A stretch of DNA of 64,000 nucleotides, from assembly GCA_036571765.1 (NCBI GenBank), contig BROE01000009.1:11142593-11206592 (forward strand), read 5' to 3'. The position numbers and the translations under genes are program-made. Under the pieces are notes generated by a model. The model saw only the letters and a program-made list of their open reading frames with translations, was not told the DNA's origin and ran no database searches. The DNA comes from Plecoglossus altivelis (Eukaryota > Chordata > Actinopteri > Osmeriformes > Plecoglossidae). Shown here piece after piece: positions 1 to 12,909 of the stretch (position 1 is its first letter; each line of letters opens with the position of its first letter).

Positions 1-2740
1 TAATTGTATCTCTTGAACATCATATTGATCAGTTACAATGAAAGATTCTTAAAACTTTCAAAGTTCAATTCAAAATATAATTCTGTATTAAATACATTTA
101 TATAAGTGTTCACTTGATAAATATGAAAGCTTTTACAATGAAACAAAAAAAGAAGATTAATCTCAGTCTTTGGAAAGAAACAACAACGTATAATAAACAG
201 AGCAAAAACATTTTTTCCCTTTACACCAAGAAATGGATTGCAGTTATTAAGTGTGTCAAGAAAGGAGTCTAAAAGTCACAGGGGGTAATGGACAGATCTT
301 TAAGAGATACAAGTGTATCTGGCAAAGTGACTTAACACAGCATAGGAATATCTGAGAGGCATCATTGCAGCCTTTAGGCTGGCGCATTCTATGAGGGTAC
401 AAACCCAAGCCACCAGGCTTCAACCGAGGCCAGCTGTGATTAGAATCGGGCAGAAGTAGGAAGCCCTTACTGGCACAGCAGGATGTTGTCCTCACACTGC
501 TCAACACAGTAGGCGGACATGAGGAATGGGAAACTGGGCATGAAAGAAAGAGAGAGAATCTAACAAGAAGCTAAAGTGTCTTGGCAGTTAGCTACTTTAC
601 CAATTCAGGGTTACAAGGCATTTCTATACTTGTGTTGGATTGGTGCCATGTCTGCTTTCAAGAGGTTGTAATGTGGGCAATCTGGGTGGGCTGATTATAC
701 AGTATTGTTTAGGTAGACATAATTAGGACCTAGAAATACACTTCAACTATAAATATTGATGGTTTATTTGATGGCCCGCCAGTGGTGATTATCTGTCCTG
801 GATGATCCAGTAGGTCGGCCGTGGCCTGGTTATACTTTGTTTCTCCCAGTTTACTCCTGCACATTTTGTGTATTTTAATACCATTTTTTTTGTAGAGATT
901 GGTATTCTCGTGATTTTAAAAATAGCTCAGCACGAAGTTGCTTGTTTCAATGGGTATTTAGAACACAGATGCAACAAGGAGTTTTTAGACTATTCAAATA
1001 GTCCACACTTTGCAAGCTGTATTGAGAGATTCTCAGTGCATATTGAAATGACTAATGAAATGACTAATATGCAACCCCAACATTTTTGGATTTTGTTAGA
1101 GAGGTTTCACTCCTCAGTGACCCCTTGATTGAAAGTTCCACAATTAGCTACATGAGCTCAGCATGACCTCTACAGGAGCCACCAAATGCTAGCTCAAGGC
1201 AAAGAATGTTGTCGCTTAAAACTCTAAAGTGTGTTTCTTGTTTTTATGTATTACAATAAAAGACTGCATTTTAGTTGAGCCAACTCCAGAGTAGTGGACA
1301 GTGACCTTCAGACTTCCACCATTTTTTGATGTACTCCGTGAGTGAAAGGACCTCGAACTTAGGGAACACCTGTCACCACTGATATAACAATAAACCAGTA
1401 GTTCAGGGGATAGCCAAGGAATAGAAAAAGGTTTAGGTGTCATATCGAAAGTAAATGAGTTTTTAGCTGTAAAGAAATGAAGAAAAACGATGGGATGGTT
1501 GATCGTGTGATGGCTGGTGTTTTTAACCATTCTTAATTAAAAAGAGAAAGTAAAGGAACTTAGCTGTGACCCTTTTAAAGCAGTTGGACTCCCGAATGAA
1601 TATTAATTTTGGCTGTGCAGTAACGCAGCAAGTATTTGCACAAGAAGCAATCTTTGATGTTATTCCAGAAACACAACAGGGGTTCCAAAGCACACACTTG
1701 CTCAAACAAAACGAAGTGTTGAGCTCAGTAATATTCCTTTGGTTTGTAAGCCATTCACATCGCACAAGCATTTGTTCTATCACACTTTGAAGAACTAAAG
1801 CTGGAAACGGCGCCTAAATCAACAAGAATCTAATTGTTCATGTTTTCTCCTTCGGGAACTAAGAAGGGAAAAACTGCAGGGAGATTGAACATAGCAAATC
1901 TTTATGCAAGGCTTTATATCAGATCTATATGTATATCATGCACACTGCATTCACAGTATGTGCACAAATACATAAACAAAACAAGTAAACCTGCCTGCTG
2001 GAGGTTTATGAATATGCAATTTAATCTGTTTTAAATGCATATGGCCCTGACCTTTGCCCCTGGCGTCCAGTTAAAGCTATGAGAGGATCCAGTAGTGATA
2101 TACCTTGGTTTGATGTGCACCAAAGCCAGTTTTGTGATAGGGTGTACTGCATGGACTGCAAATCTAAAGGGGTGGAGGGTGGGGGCGAGAAGGTGAGCGG
2201 TGCAGGTCTTGCTTACACAGCAAAGTAAGCTACAGATCCTTCCATTCCCCACATGATAAGACCACCTTTGACACTCCCACACCAGCTCCAGCAGTGAGCC
2301 TGTTCACTGCCACATTGACTGCGGCCTCCAAAAAAAGAACAAAAAATTTGTGCCAACAAGCTGGTGTACCTTCAGAAAACTACAAACAACTTGACACAAA
2401 CTTGATTTAAAAGACAGCATCCCCCACATGTCTGGCTGACAGTGTTTACTATGCAGATGCAGACAGATGAGAAATAACAATATTAATGTCCCAGTTCTGT
2501 CCTCATATCTTCTATTTGTTATGCTCCTTTCATTTTTTATGCATGAACCGGAATGAAAATAATATTTTTGGAAGTGTCACTCTTGATATGACAGTGGTTA
2601 GTGCTATTAGGGTACATGCTGAGTGGGAGGAAAATAACATTAAATAATAGATTGCTACTGGAAGAGGTGGCCACAGCTATGCATTATTCAAAATGATTCT
2701 TATCATCTCTACCCTTGTACGGCCAATAAAGCAGAATTTG
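1..2740. other. Non-coding sequence, nothing recognised
   Basis: This is AT-rich unique sequence with stop codons in all frames. Open frames reach only about 100 codons, and several overlap another open frame on the opposite strand, as chance frames often do. No exon with convincing splice sites, no transposon and no tandem array was seen. The block around 2040-2330 is more GC-rich and carries a G-rich stretch near 2170-2190, but I could not assign it to anything. Confidence 0.6.
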
Positions 2741-2755
2741 TTAAAAAAAGGAAAA

Positions 2756-2896
2756 AGTCAGCCTTCTGGACACCAATCATTCATTTTATTTAGCATCTTG
2801 TCAATGTCCGTCTTTTGGATGCTCCCTTTTCTTGTGATTTTGCATCTGGACAATTGTCAGTTTATGTCAGCTTTCTGGACACCACCAATTCAGTAG
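2756..2896 (+). repeat. Degenerate direct repeat (about 110 bp apart)
   Basis: A motif close to GTCAGCYTTCTGGACACCA occurs near 2758 and again near 2867. A weaker copy (GTCCGTCTTTTGGATGCT) lies near 2808 between them. This looks like an old local duplication. A short frame (2693-2896) runs through it but has no protein-like features. Confidence 0.4.
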
Positions 2897-2899
2897 GAT

Positions 2900-5800
2900 T
2901 AATCAAAAAGAAAAAAAGTTTAGATTCAAATGTAAAAGTCCTCAAGATGTAAAAAATGAAATAGTAATGTAATTAAAGCTCTTTAAACTTTGTCCAAATC
3001 TGATCCATGCTAATACACAAGTGGTACAACCCTTTTTAATGAGCAACATAAACTAATTGCTAATCAGTTAATGTGTGACTGAATGGCACAAATTCAAGGC
3101 TTTCTCGCAAGGGTGGGCTGAATGTCTGTTAAGAAGATCTTCTTCACTTATAATATGACTAATTTTTACCACGGATAATTCCCTAACAGAAACAGAAAGT
3201 ATTAACTTCCAGAACTATGGTGTTTAATCAACCAAACACAGGTTTGGTTTGCATGCATTATTGCTCACGGGAAATAAAATGTCTCAAGAGTCCATAATGT
3301 CCATGTGATGACCGTGTGCTCATATTCAATGACTGTTTGTGTAAAACCTCAAAACAATATTTTAAATCACCTATTGGTCAAGCTTTCTTGACATGTATAC
3401 ATGTCAATCTTGAAATGATCTGCAATATTCTGGAGGAGTCTGCCATTGCTGTTTGCAGCTATATTTGTATTTTTATTCATTTTATGTACACAATGAAAAT
3501 AGGACAATTGAATCCAGAGTTGTAGAAAATAACCAAATGTGACTAATAGTTTGAATTAATGTGAAGGACTGGGCTATCTTTGTTACTAACTTCCTAAAGA
3601 AGAGTCAATTGAGAGATTTTCTCATTAGAATCCTGTGGACATGGGGAACGTGTTCTATACAGCAGCCAAATACTAAGACAATCTTCCATCGCGTACAAAA
3701 GCACAAAAACAAACATTAAAGGTCCACATGAATAGGACTGAACTTGTACTGTCAAATGGTCAGTAAAATAAAGATAAAACTACAAAGCTGGTCTTCAGGT
3801 ATTTTAGGATTGTGTTTCTCTTTTGTTTGTGTAGCACTGTAGAACCTTCCAAATATCCTGAAATATTTTAAACTTTTAAATATAAAAAAGTTAAACTAGG
3901 CTTAATGTGGACAGGAGCTTAATAGGGGAAATTTCCACATACAGTAAAAAGTGTGTACTTGTGCATAGTATATATACAGATGTATTTCTTTTTTCTTTTG
4001 AATCTAAATCCTCCAAGTGCCCCAACAACAGTCTTCCTGAACCATCTGAAACAGATCACCCTCACCTCTTTCAGCTCTTTGTTTTTCAATAATGGACTAC
4101 TGGTCTCGTATTATAGTCTACCATTTTAGACTGTTGTAGTTTCAAGGGAAACAACAGGAACCCATACAACAATGGTTTGGCTCACAGTGTGTCTGTCTGT
4201 TTCCTGCTGATGCCACATTGGTGTATAATTAGGATAATTGTACTGCCAGAGAAACACATCTCAACTTTAGTTTTTGCTCCCCTGGACAGTCATTGAGACG
4301 TGTTCCTGGGTAAGGGAGCAAAATAAGTTTTGGGTTGTTCGGAGACTCATTACACACACAACCAGTCCATAGCTGATTAATTACTGGATAATTGTGGGCC
4401 GTTGACATTCAACTAAGAGGACAACCACAATGTTTATTTCTTGGATAATAGTATCAAGACAAATGGAAATGTAATGAAAATGGAGTAAGCATTGCTACTG
4501 CTTCAGCATTATGGGTTTAGACATACTTGCTTGCACGCCAATAGATTCTACTAGACTGGAATAAACCTGCTTTCGAACAGGGTTAATGCTGTATGACCTC
4601 CATGAAACACATAAGCACTCTTCAATGTATGACCTATCGCACATGATATCCAGAGATCCCTCTGAAATCCAGAGTTTTCATTCATGACTGAGGGAAAGGG
4701 AGAGAAACAAATGGAGGAAGAAAATAAACTACTTCAGATAGATTAACATTTATTAGAAGTATTTTACTCTTGAGTGGATATCAACTGCATTTTAATCTCA
4801 AAACACCAAGTAAGGTTTGCCTTGGATTCTCAGAGAGAACTCCCCGAACAGAAGGATCTATATTCAATATTCTCCTCTTATAACTGAGGATTAGTCAGAC
4901 AGCGATATCATTACTTTTCTTCAGTAATTATCGTCCCAATGCACACTGCGGCCTAGACATCGCCTAATGAGTGGAATTAATGGGCTTCTCTACCAGGTCA
5001 GCCTGGGTCTGTAAAATGGGCAGCCATGTTTTTCATTGCTTTAGCTCTGACCTTGACCCTGGTACGACTATGGCCTGCTAATCCATACTCAGCTTTTTTG
5101 CAGTCTCTATGACAGAACCAGTTCAACACATGAATCAAAACCAGATGTTTGTGAACTATATATAAAACAAACTAGCTGATGCCATGTACATGGTAACAAG
5201 GTAAGTGGTGTGCACACCACAATCCTTGTAGATATACCATATTTAATTAAATCCCACTTTTTGATTTTATGGTGGTTAAGTTTGTGAAACATAAAGTCTT
5301 TTACAGAGAGAAACAGCATAGTTATTGTTCACACCATTTTCTTTTTCCATCTGACCAGTTTACACATTTAGAATCTTAAAATAACAGTAATATAATGAGA
5401 AATGTTTAGAATTTACTTCCTAAGTATATTCCTTTAGTTCAGACAACACAATATTTGAACTTGCGGAAAGTCATCTGAGATCTGTTCATTAATTTATGAC
5501 AAATAGAAGCCAAGTTACTACATCAAAGATACAAGATGACTTCCTGTTTGGTAGATTATTTCATTGGTTGTAACGGACAAAAGTAAAAAGTCCATCCGAT
5601 TTATGATGCTTCGTCTGAAAATCATCAGTGCCAATCTTTGGCCAAGATTGGACAACATTCTTGATCTGTGAAAAAAAGCTTTTTCATGAAGTCCAATATA
5701 ATGGAAAATCCAATACGGCCAAGTTTTACGGTACCTCATTTTAGAAAATTGTTGGTGACAAGACTCAGGGGACTATCCCAGATAAATGTGCCAAATTTCG

Positions 5801-6190
5801 CAACTTGTTTCCAAACGGTTCTCAGGGCTGCTATAGACCAACATTTTTCATTTGTTCTGTTTGATCTGTATCATGATTCCTTTTTTAGTTATATTAGTCA
5901 GGATGTTGTGCACTGCAGACTATATTGTGCAGACTGCCTACTGTATGTGTATGATCCTACCTACAATGAAAGTACTTTATAATTTAATATCTAATGTAAT
6001 CCACCTGTAACAGCCTGCAAAATCAAATAAATTGCACATTTATCCATGCTGTTTACTTTATTTTCTATTCATCTTTGGCCTTAAGCCTACATTTCAAGTT
6101 TGCATGTTAGCTTTTTCAAGGCATTGGCCAGTGTTGATCAACTACCTATTAGTTTAAGATTCCTAGTCATAATGTTTTATGCATCCAAGT
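2900..6190. other. Non-coding sequence with candidate conserved blocks
   Basis: No gene was recognised. A 20-bp perfect palindrome lies at 3388-3407. The block at about 4850-5060 has balanced base composition and homeodomain-like cores (TAATGAG, TTAATGGGC) of the kind seen in vertebrate conserved non-coding elements. Around 5518-5982 opposing short frames exist on both strands. Phrases such as GGGCTGCTATAGACC there faintly recall a family of short fish repeats, but this is too weak to call. Confidence 0.5.
3388..3407. repeat. 20-bp perfect palindrome
   Basis: TTGACATGTATACATGTCAA reads identically on both strands. Outside it, CAAG near 3379 and CTTG near 3409 can also pair. It is not part of a microsatellite. 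The CATG cores are 8 bp apart, so it does not fit the p53 response element spacing. Confidence 0.9.
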
Positions 6191-6193
6191 GCA

Positions 6194-6357
6194 GCCTCTG
6201 GGGAGTGGGACAGTGAGAGTACCTGCTGAGGGCAGCGTCTGGGGAGTGGGACAGTGAGAGTACCTGCTGAGGGCAGCGTCTTGGGAGTGAGACGGTGAGA
6301 GCACCTGCTGGGGGAAGCGTCTGGGGAGTGGGACAGTGAGAGTACCTGCTGAGGGCA
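6194..6357 (+). repeat. 41-bp minisatellite, four units
   Basis: Four head-to-tail units of exactly 41 bp start at 6194, 6235, 6276 and 6317. Each carries GTCTGGGGAGTGGGACAG (GCCTCTGG in the first unit) and ends in ACCTGCTGAGGGCA. Units 2 and 4 are nearly identical, while unit 3 carries several substitutions. Because 41 is not a multiple of three, the minus-strand frame across it (6177-6362) reads different residues in each unit and is not a real gene. Confidence 0.93.
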
Positions 6358-8246
6358 GCCAAAGGGGAGGGTGGGAAAGTTGGGGAAAGGACCTTTAGAA
6401 TTGAAACAGAGGCTACATGTATTTAATATTGCAAATCTTTTAAATGCTACCTGTGATTTAAACCCTCCAACCTTCCCAGGTGTAGAAATGTGACATCTTT
6501 GTTACCCTTAGGAATGTAGGTAGGCCTACATTTCCCCTTGATTGCTCGATAGAGTATGAATAAATCATCACCAATGAGGTAAAAATTTTTATTAATTTAG
6601 AAATGGGCTAAATAGAGTTGTATGCCATGAGGACATATATAGGCGTAAATAGCAAATCGTTTTAGAAGTCTGTAGTGCAAAATAGCGTACTGAAGAATCT
6701 AGCTAACCCAACACATTAAACTAAAGATGTGTTTCTCAATCACCAATTCTCCCACACTCTCTATAATAAAGTATTTCATTGCAATTTGAAAGTAAATTCA
6801 ATCGGTTGTCTCACATCGATGACAAACTGTTGGCAACTGAACGTATGTTTGGGGAAACTGCAATGTAAGTAAACACTGCAATGCTCCAGGCAAGGTCTTG
6901 TTTGCCACTGAAGATAATTGTTTTCTTTCCGGCTTCAGCCCAAAGTCCTCTGGAGAGCGGCCTATACTTGTTTTGAGCAAAAAGCTATATTTTCTTGCTC
7001 TTCCAAGCCATCAGTCCTCCCTGTTAAATGTTTTGAACATGCTGAGTGCAAACTCTGGAAGACCTCTGGGCTCTAGCCAAAACTATATGGGATCCATACT
7101 TTGGTCAGCCTGAGGTTTCAAAAAATGGCATGTTTCAAAAATGTTGAATCATGCTGCTTCCCCCTACCTTCTTTGAATGTTTTGCATGAACATTCATCTA
7201 CAAACATTGAACTATATCCCAACCCTAACCCAAGAACATGGGTGAGTACTAGTGTCCAGTTCTACTTTTCAAAGAAAGCTTTCACAGATGCCTCTTCCTG
7301 TGCGAGAGCACTGACCTTTCCCAGATGGCCTCATTGAAAATGACACCATGGCAATCAACCAGCAGGCTGAAGCACTTACATCATATTAACTATTCTCTGT
7401 CGAACACATAGGCCAAAAACCATCACACCTGGTGGGCCGATCCCATATAAAAGCCCAGCCCTATATATGTGTCTGTGTTGTCATCTGTGTGGGACCTCCA
7501 TGTATGTGTGCGTAGGTGTTTGTGACAAGGTTGAAGGTTGGCGAGACTGCTGTGGCAGTCAGCACCAATCATGGACACAGAGTTACCTTCAAGGCCTGCT
7601 ATTATTTTCGTAGTGCCAATAAAAACCCTTACAGTTGGCACTTACTGTTTGCTAGCACCAGTTCGCAGAACCTTAATTTAATGACAGTTGGTAAATAACT
7701 GGTCATACATTAAACATCTATGACAATATCCCGTAATTCTATAGTGTAGTGTTATACATTTGTCATGGTGCAACACTGTTTGTCTCGTTGAGCAAAACAT
7801 ATTTTTGGCTATCCTGTTTTGTTACACTGGCCCCAAAACCTAACTCATAAAAGTTTGAACAAAACCTGTGGATTCATTAGAAATGCTTAACTTTAAAATG
7901 TTTAGCTTGCACATTTTGCTGTGAGCTATCCAGCATCACACATCCAGACGTTCAATGCAATACGATGCAAAATGACTGATGACATTTCAAATAATGAATA
8001 GTACAACAACATTGCAAGTTATGAACAGTATGTATAGTTAATGCAAACAAAGTCAAGACATCTGAAGTACAATACTCTGTACACGTCTGACAACATTTCT
8101 ACTCTTCTTCCTCCAAGTCTCTTGCAAGCTGCGGAGAATGTTTGCCCAATTTTGTTCAACTGCATGAAGTGTGAAATATGTCCCTAATTAAAAAGACCTT
8201 TGGAATTTTTTCCAATTGTTACATTACACTCTCGCTTTTTGCTCTT
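6358..8246. other. Non-coding sequence, nothing recognised
   Basis: No gene, transposon or array was identified. Open frames here are short, overlap each other on both strands and lack domain-like sequence. A run reading CCCAACCCTAACCC near 7219 is a chance telomere-like string, not an array. Confidence 0.55.
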
Positions 8247-8247
8247 C

Positions 8248-8288
<41 letters not shown>

Positions 8289-8290
8289 CA
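8247..8290 (+). repeat. (CA)n microsatellite
   Basis: About 22 CA units with a single CAAA interruption near 8271. The valine/cysteine run in the minus-strand frame that crosses it comes entirely from this repeat. Confidence 0.97.
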
Positions 8291-8794
8291 ATTATGTCCT
8301 CTGGCAGTTAATATTGAGTGATTAGAATGGGGATTAGTGTGGGCACAGTGAGCAATCTGGCACTTTGAAGCAGCTCTATCGCCCAGACTGCACTGGACAG
8401 CATTTAAGATGTTTAATGTCATTACTGAATCTGCCCTCCCACATACATACATACTTGTGTGACAGTAAAACAAACCTTACTCATGAATGTTACGAGTGAA
8501 TTCCCTTATTTTCTGCTCTCACAGCAGTTCCACATTTGCATTGAGTTTCAGTCTTTAATTTACTACAGCGTATAAAACAAAGCCATTTTCTCAAGTTTCA
8601 ACTCTCTGAACAATTCCAGTCCAGTGCAACCTCCCTCACCTTAATCTGTTACAATTCCCACAGTTTTTGCAAAACAGTTCAATATCTGTTATCTGACTAT
8701 CATGATTATTATGCAGTTGTTGTTGTTTCGTTTGAGATCACAAGCCAGCTAGAATTTTACACATCAGAACAGTGATTAGTTACTGTGTAGTAAT

Positions 8795-8960
8795 TTCCAT
8801 CACGGTTTATGCATGATAATGACTTGCACAACCATGCGGGCCCCACAAAGATATGCAAATGAGCGGCAGTTCATTAGATGCATTAGCATTACATTGTACA
8901 ATTAACAATGTTTTGTGGTACTCTTGTAGACTATATAATTAATAAAGGAATTTCATCCAG
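8795..8960. promoter_or_regulatory. Candidate enhancer: octamer plus SOX-like cluster
   Basis: ATGCAAAT (POU octamer) lies at 8853-8860. Within 8892-8916 there are an inverted ATTGT, a forward ACAAT, an AACAATG and an inverted ACAAA-type core, all SOX-like. The block is unique, low in simple repeats, and lies in a gene desert. SOX/POU motif pairs occur in many vertebrate neural and progenitor enhancers. Whether this one works, or is conserved, cannot be seen from one sequence. Confidence 0.3.
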
Positions 8961-9167
8961 AGGTATCCAAAACACATTCCGTTCAGTGCTGGTGATCAAA
9001 TAGAACAATTCAAACACAGTTAATGATACAATGCTTTTCTCCAATGTTGAATCTGCTATAGGGGACTGTAAAGGGAGCTTTGACAGGGGCTCTAACCTCA
9101 TCCACAGTCACTATGTAACACCCACCAGGGTGATGATATTCTGCCCATAGGAGCTAAAGTAATTATC

Positions 9168-9197
9168 ACACATCAGCTACTGATAAAGCTGATGTGT
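9168..9197. repeat. 11-bp inverted repeat, 8-nt loop
   Basis: The arm ACACATCAGCT (9168-9178) is followed by an 8-nt spacer and its exact complement AGCTGATGTGT (9187-9197). It sits in a unique block and could be a paired binding site or a chance hairpin. Confidence 0.7.
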
Positions 9198-12100
9198 TGC
9201 GGGCATGTGCAGCACACACTTGGGTGATGCTAAATCCAGATAGGTGTTAAAGTAACCTCAGCATCAGGTGCAAACTCAACCATCTGCAAAAAAAAGTTTG
9301 GGAGGCCCCTGTGGCTTAGAGAGAAACAGAATTTAACCCTGGTGAAATGATTGGTTCTTTGGAAGGATATGGCATCCTGAGAATTGATCAGCGTATATAT
9401 GCTGACAGGGATCTCAGAACATGTGCTGAGAGGAACCCATGCCACGTCCTCAGAGATGAGGCAGTTTGAGTTTATGATAGTAGGCTCAATTTAGCACATA
9501 TCTAAAATAATCAACATTGAAGATTGCACAGTTGGCACTTGCTATTAGGTAGGGCCAAGTGTGCAGGCTGCCCAGTATTTAGATGAAGGTTATTTATCAT
9601 CTAAAAGACACAGTCATAGTGATCTGTTTAGTTTGTAACTTTAAAGGGGCAAGTTTCAACACAAAGTTTAAAAGCAGGGGGTCAAGTCTTCTAAAACGGA
9701 TCCTCCCTTCACTTATTATGCCTTGACAGAGTTTTCTACTTGGTCTGAGTTATGGCCCTCATTAGGTAGCACAGTCAGTTCCCTGTTTCTCACTACTCAG
9801 TTGACCGCAGGTTAATGAATAATAATAAATAATAACACACTAATGATTGTGCCAGGGGGTTGTACATGACAGGCATTTGGTCAAGGAGGCTTGTTGGCGT
9901 CCGAGGGCGTCAGAGACGGAGATTGGAAAGACATTACACTCCTTTATCTCCAGGATCATAAGGGTCCTTGAGCCAATTGGATTATGCCAAGGACATTATA
10001 CACAATTGATTGGTGCCGTGTTGAGTGAGGGAGTTCAGCCTTGTAAATGGGTGTGCGTGACAAGAGTATTACCTTTTAGATTGTTGGTGTGGGAATGGAA
10101 ATTGCATTGACTGTTATGAATGGATATCTTAGTAATGGATTATCTTTCATTTGAGGAAATAGATGAGATTGAGAAAGTGTGCACAAGGTGACCAGGTATT
10201 GGAGACTTTTATACAGAACATATGTTTCACCCTTTTCTATATATGTGAAACTGAGCAATGTCTCAATGGTATGTGAAAAAGATGCATATGTAGATGTATA
10301 ATATTTGATAACCTTTCAAATGGATAGACCAACATTTATTTATTCGAAATGTTAAAATAATTGAACAAGTTGTATGAACACATACTTCATACTTTACTTA
10401 TGAAGTGTGGATGCAAATTCATTTTTCACACGATCTTTACTGCACAAATCCATCCAACATTTTCAAGTCAGAAGCAATAGGTATAACGTAGAAATACTAC
10501 AACCACATGTGAAAATGTGGTATTTTGTCATTGAGACTGAGAAATAATTGAATGAACCATGGCAACAACTCTAACTTTTCAGACCAGAACACATCATTTT
10601 CAATTTCACGTCCATGGAGTGACAGACATCCATGACTCCTGCAACCGCTCACTACTCACAGAAAATAAACGAGGAATTTCAATGAGGAATTTGACATCTG
10701 TCCTGGCATTCAAAGCTACAACCATTCTGGCTTGACTCGGAAAACCAGGAAACCTTGCCACTTTTCAACACACACCCAGCTGTTGCCATGACATTAACTA
10801 TTCAATTAATTGATGCTCTGGCGTTTGGCTGTCCGCCCAGATTAACACCAAGGTCTGTCTCACTAGTTGCTAATTTTCTCAATTACTAAACCTGCTGTTA
10901 GCTGGTAGGTGTGTACATGGAGACAATTACAATCAGCCAATTTATACAGCTAGGAATATGTATATGCTCAGTGTATATCTTGTGTATGTATAGTTTTTTG
11001 GGTGCCATGCATCTCCCTTACAAGTTTATTTTACCCAGCTACCCCTTGACAGGCTTTGCCATTCTTGCCCACAAGCTTGATTCAAGTTATTGCTCCCCCT
11101 CCTTAAGCAAATTAGCATTCATGGAGTGTATCAAATACTTTATTTTTCCCACAGCAGTCTACATTTGACAGCTTCGAAAAGTCTTGGCATTTCCAGTGGA
11201 CTCACACAGTGTTTTCTGTACCTGCTGTGCTTTGCAACGCAATTGAAAATCATAATTGCAGTCAGTCAAAATAAAAATACAAGATAGAAGTAAATCCTCT
11301 CAGCTCCCAAGGCCACAAAAATTTTTATTTTGAAGCCTCAGGAATATAAAATGTGTGATTATGAAGACCCCTATAAATATCTGGCCTAAAACAGATTGTT
11401 TGTGCTTCAATGTGGATTTAACTGGCTGACCTGATTATTTCTATTTTTTCTATCTGTAGATGCATAGTGCAAGTTTATTTTACATTGATGTAGGACTGTC
11501 CAACACTACACAGTTATATTTAGTTGATAATCGTGAAATAGTTGATAAGATTGGTGATACATCTCAGGTATTCCCCCTTTCAAATTTTGTAGTGATTTAA
11601 ATGATACTTCAGAGTGTTGCGGCGACACTCATCACTCTGACTGAAAACATTGTGCACACATTGTCTGCTCGGTGTAAAGATACGCATATTCTTGAATCAA
11701 GTCGTTTTCGTAGAGACACTTGTTAACCACAGGTAGATGTTCTTAATCCTTTCATTCCATCTACAATCTATTTTATGTAGACCTGCATTGCCAGTTTGGT
11801 TGTCCTCTCAGTAGGAATCCTTTTAAATTCTTGATCTTTCAGAGCAGCCATTGGGTTTTGTTTACCTCCCTGAGCCCTTCTGGGCTGTTAGTTCCTTCAT
11901 CAATTTCACAATTAAGGCGCCTATGATGCTTCTGGGAACGCTTTAAGAATTGTAAAAACCAAACCAAGATATATATGCCTCGACAGTTTGCTCTCTGAGG
12001 TCTACAGAGTCCTTGGACTTCATTGATTGGTTCTTGCTCTCACATGACCAGAAGGGTTACAGCTATCAGAATGCAAGGGAGCTCAGCTTAGTGGATCTTG

Positions 12101-12745
12101 CAGTGGGGTAACACTTGGTCACATGACTGAATGTAATTTAAATGTGAACCAGAGGCTTGCTTGATAATGTATAAGGTAATATTAATAAATATAATAAATA
12201 TGATACATCGTATCTCATTTATTATATTATATACTATCATTATTCGTCTGTATGAAGCAATTAAAATGATCTTTTGCACCATATAACATAACAAGACCAG
12301 TATCCAAAGTGAATTTTTCAATTATATGTTAATTGTATGCACCTGCCCATTACAGATTCCTTAATTGTGGCAAATAAACACAATTCTGATACTGAATTAA
12401 GCGCACAGGTAGCCACGTTTTGTTGAAACACAACAGACAAAAACAGGGAAAAAGATGCTTGTTATACATTAAAAACTATTGCATAACCCGATGCTCTCTT
12501 CATGTATGATACACACAAATTCAGAAAACCAGGAGTAAAGGCCTGGAGGCGTGACAAGCGGCTGTCTTTTGTTCTGACCGATGCAGTAAGGAGAAAGAAG
12601 AGGATGGAGCTCTGTGTGTGCCGAGTTTCAAGACGCATTGTCACCATGCTTCAAGGAATTCAGTATGAAAAAACTCATTATCACCAGACACTTGACACAG
12701 GATATACCTCTGCTCACACCTACCTAGAACTGGACCTCAGGGGAT

Positions 12746-12905
12746 GCCGCTGTGGCTCAACGTTTAAGGCTAAGACCTTACCACAAAGTCTCAGGTCTGA
12801 TTCCTGTCTGGATCATTTCCTTCCCTCTCTCTCCCTCATGCTTCCAGTCACTGTAAACAATCTCTATTCTAATACAACAGAAAATCCCTAAAATATATAT
12901 TGAAA
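12746..12905 (+). mobile_element. tRNA-derived SINE, decayed copy
   Basis: The head, starting GCCGCTGTGGCTCAACG, matches the layout of a tRNA-type RNA polymerase III promoter. There is an A box (TGGCTCAACG) near 12752-12762 and a B box (GGTCTGATTCC) at 12794-12804, about 40 bp apart as in tRNAs. A pyrimidine-rich body follows, and the copy fades into an A/T-rich tail near 12890-12910. The B box differs from the GGTTCGANTCC consensus at two places, so this is an old copy and unlikely to be a working tRNA gene. It explains the 3' half of the 129-codon frame at 12502-12891. Confidence 0.65.
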
Positions 12906-12909
12906 AGAA

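Larger units (their letters stand above)
8291..12740. other. Non-coding sequence with several candidate regulatory blocks
   Basis: No coding exon was recognised. Three blocks look more constrained than their surroundings. One is 8795-8960, with a POU octamer at 8853-8860 and a cluster of SOX-like ACAAT cores. One is about 9060-9240, with an 11-bp inverted repeat. One is about 10540-10905, with homeodomain-like TAATTGA and TTAATTGATG cores. A further block at about 9760-10070 is similar in character. Conservation is inferred by eye only. Confidence 0.45.

Noticed and set aside
7216..7233. Telomere-like CCCAACCCTAACCC
   Set aside because: Two partial units only, within chance expectation.
12502..12891. 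129-codon frame as a coding exon
   Set aside because: The 3' half is a tRNA-type SINE and the rest shows no domain or good splice sites.
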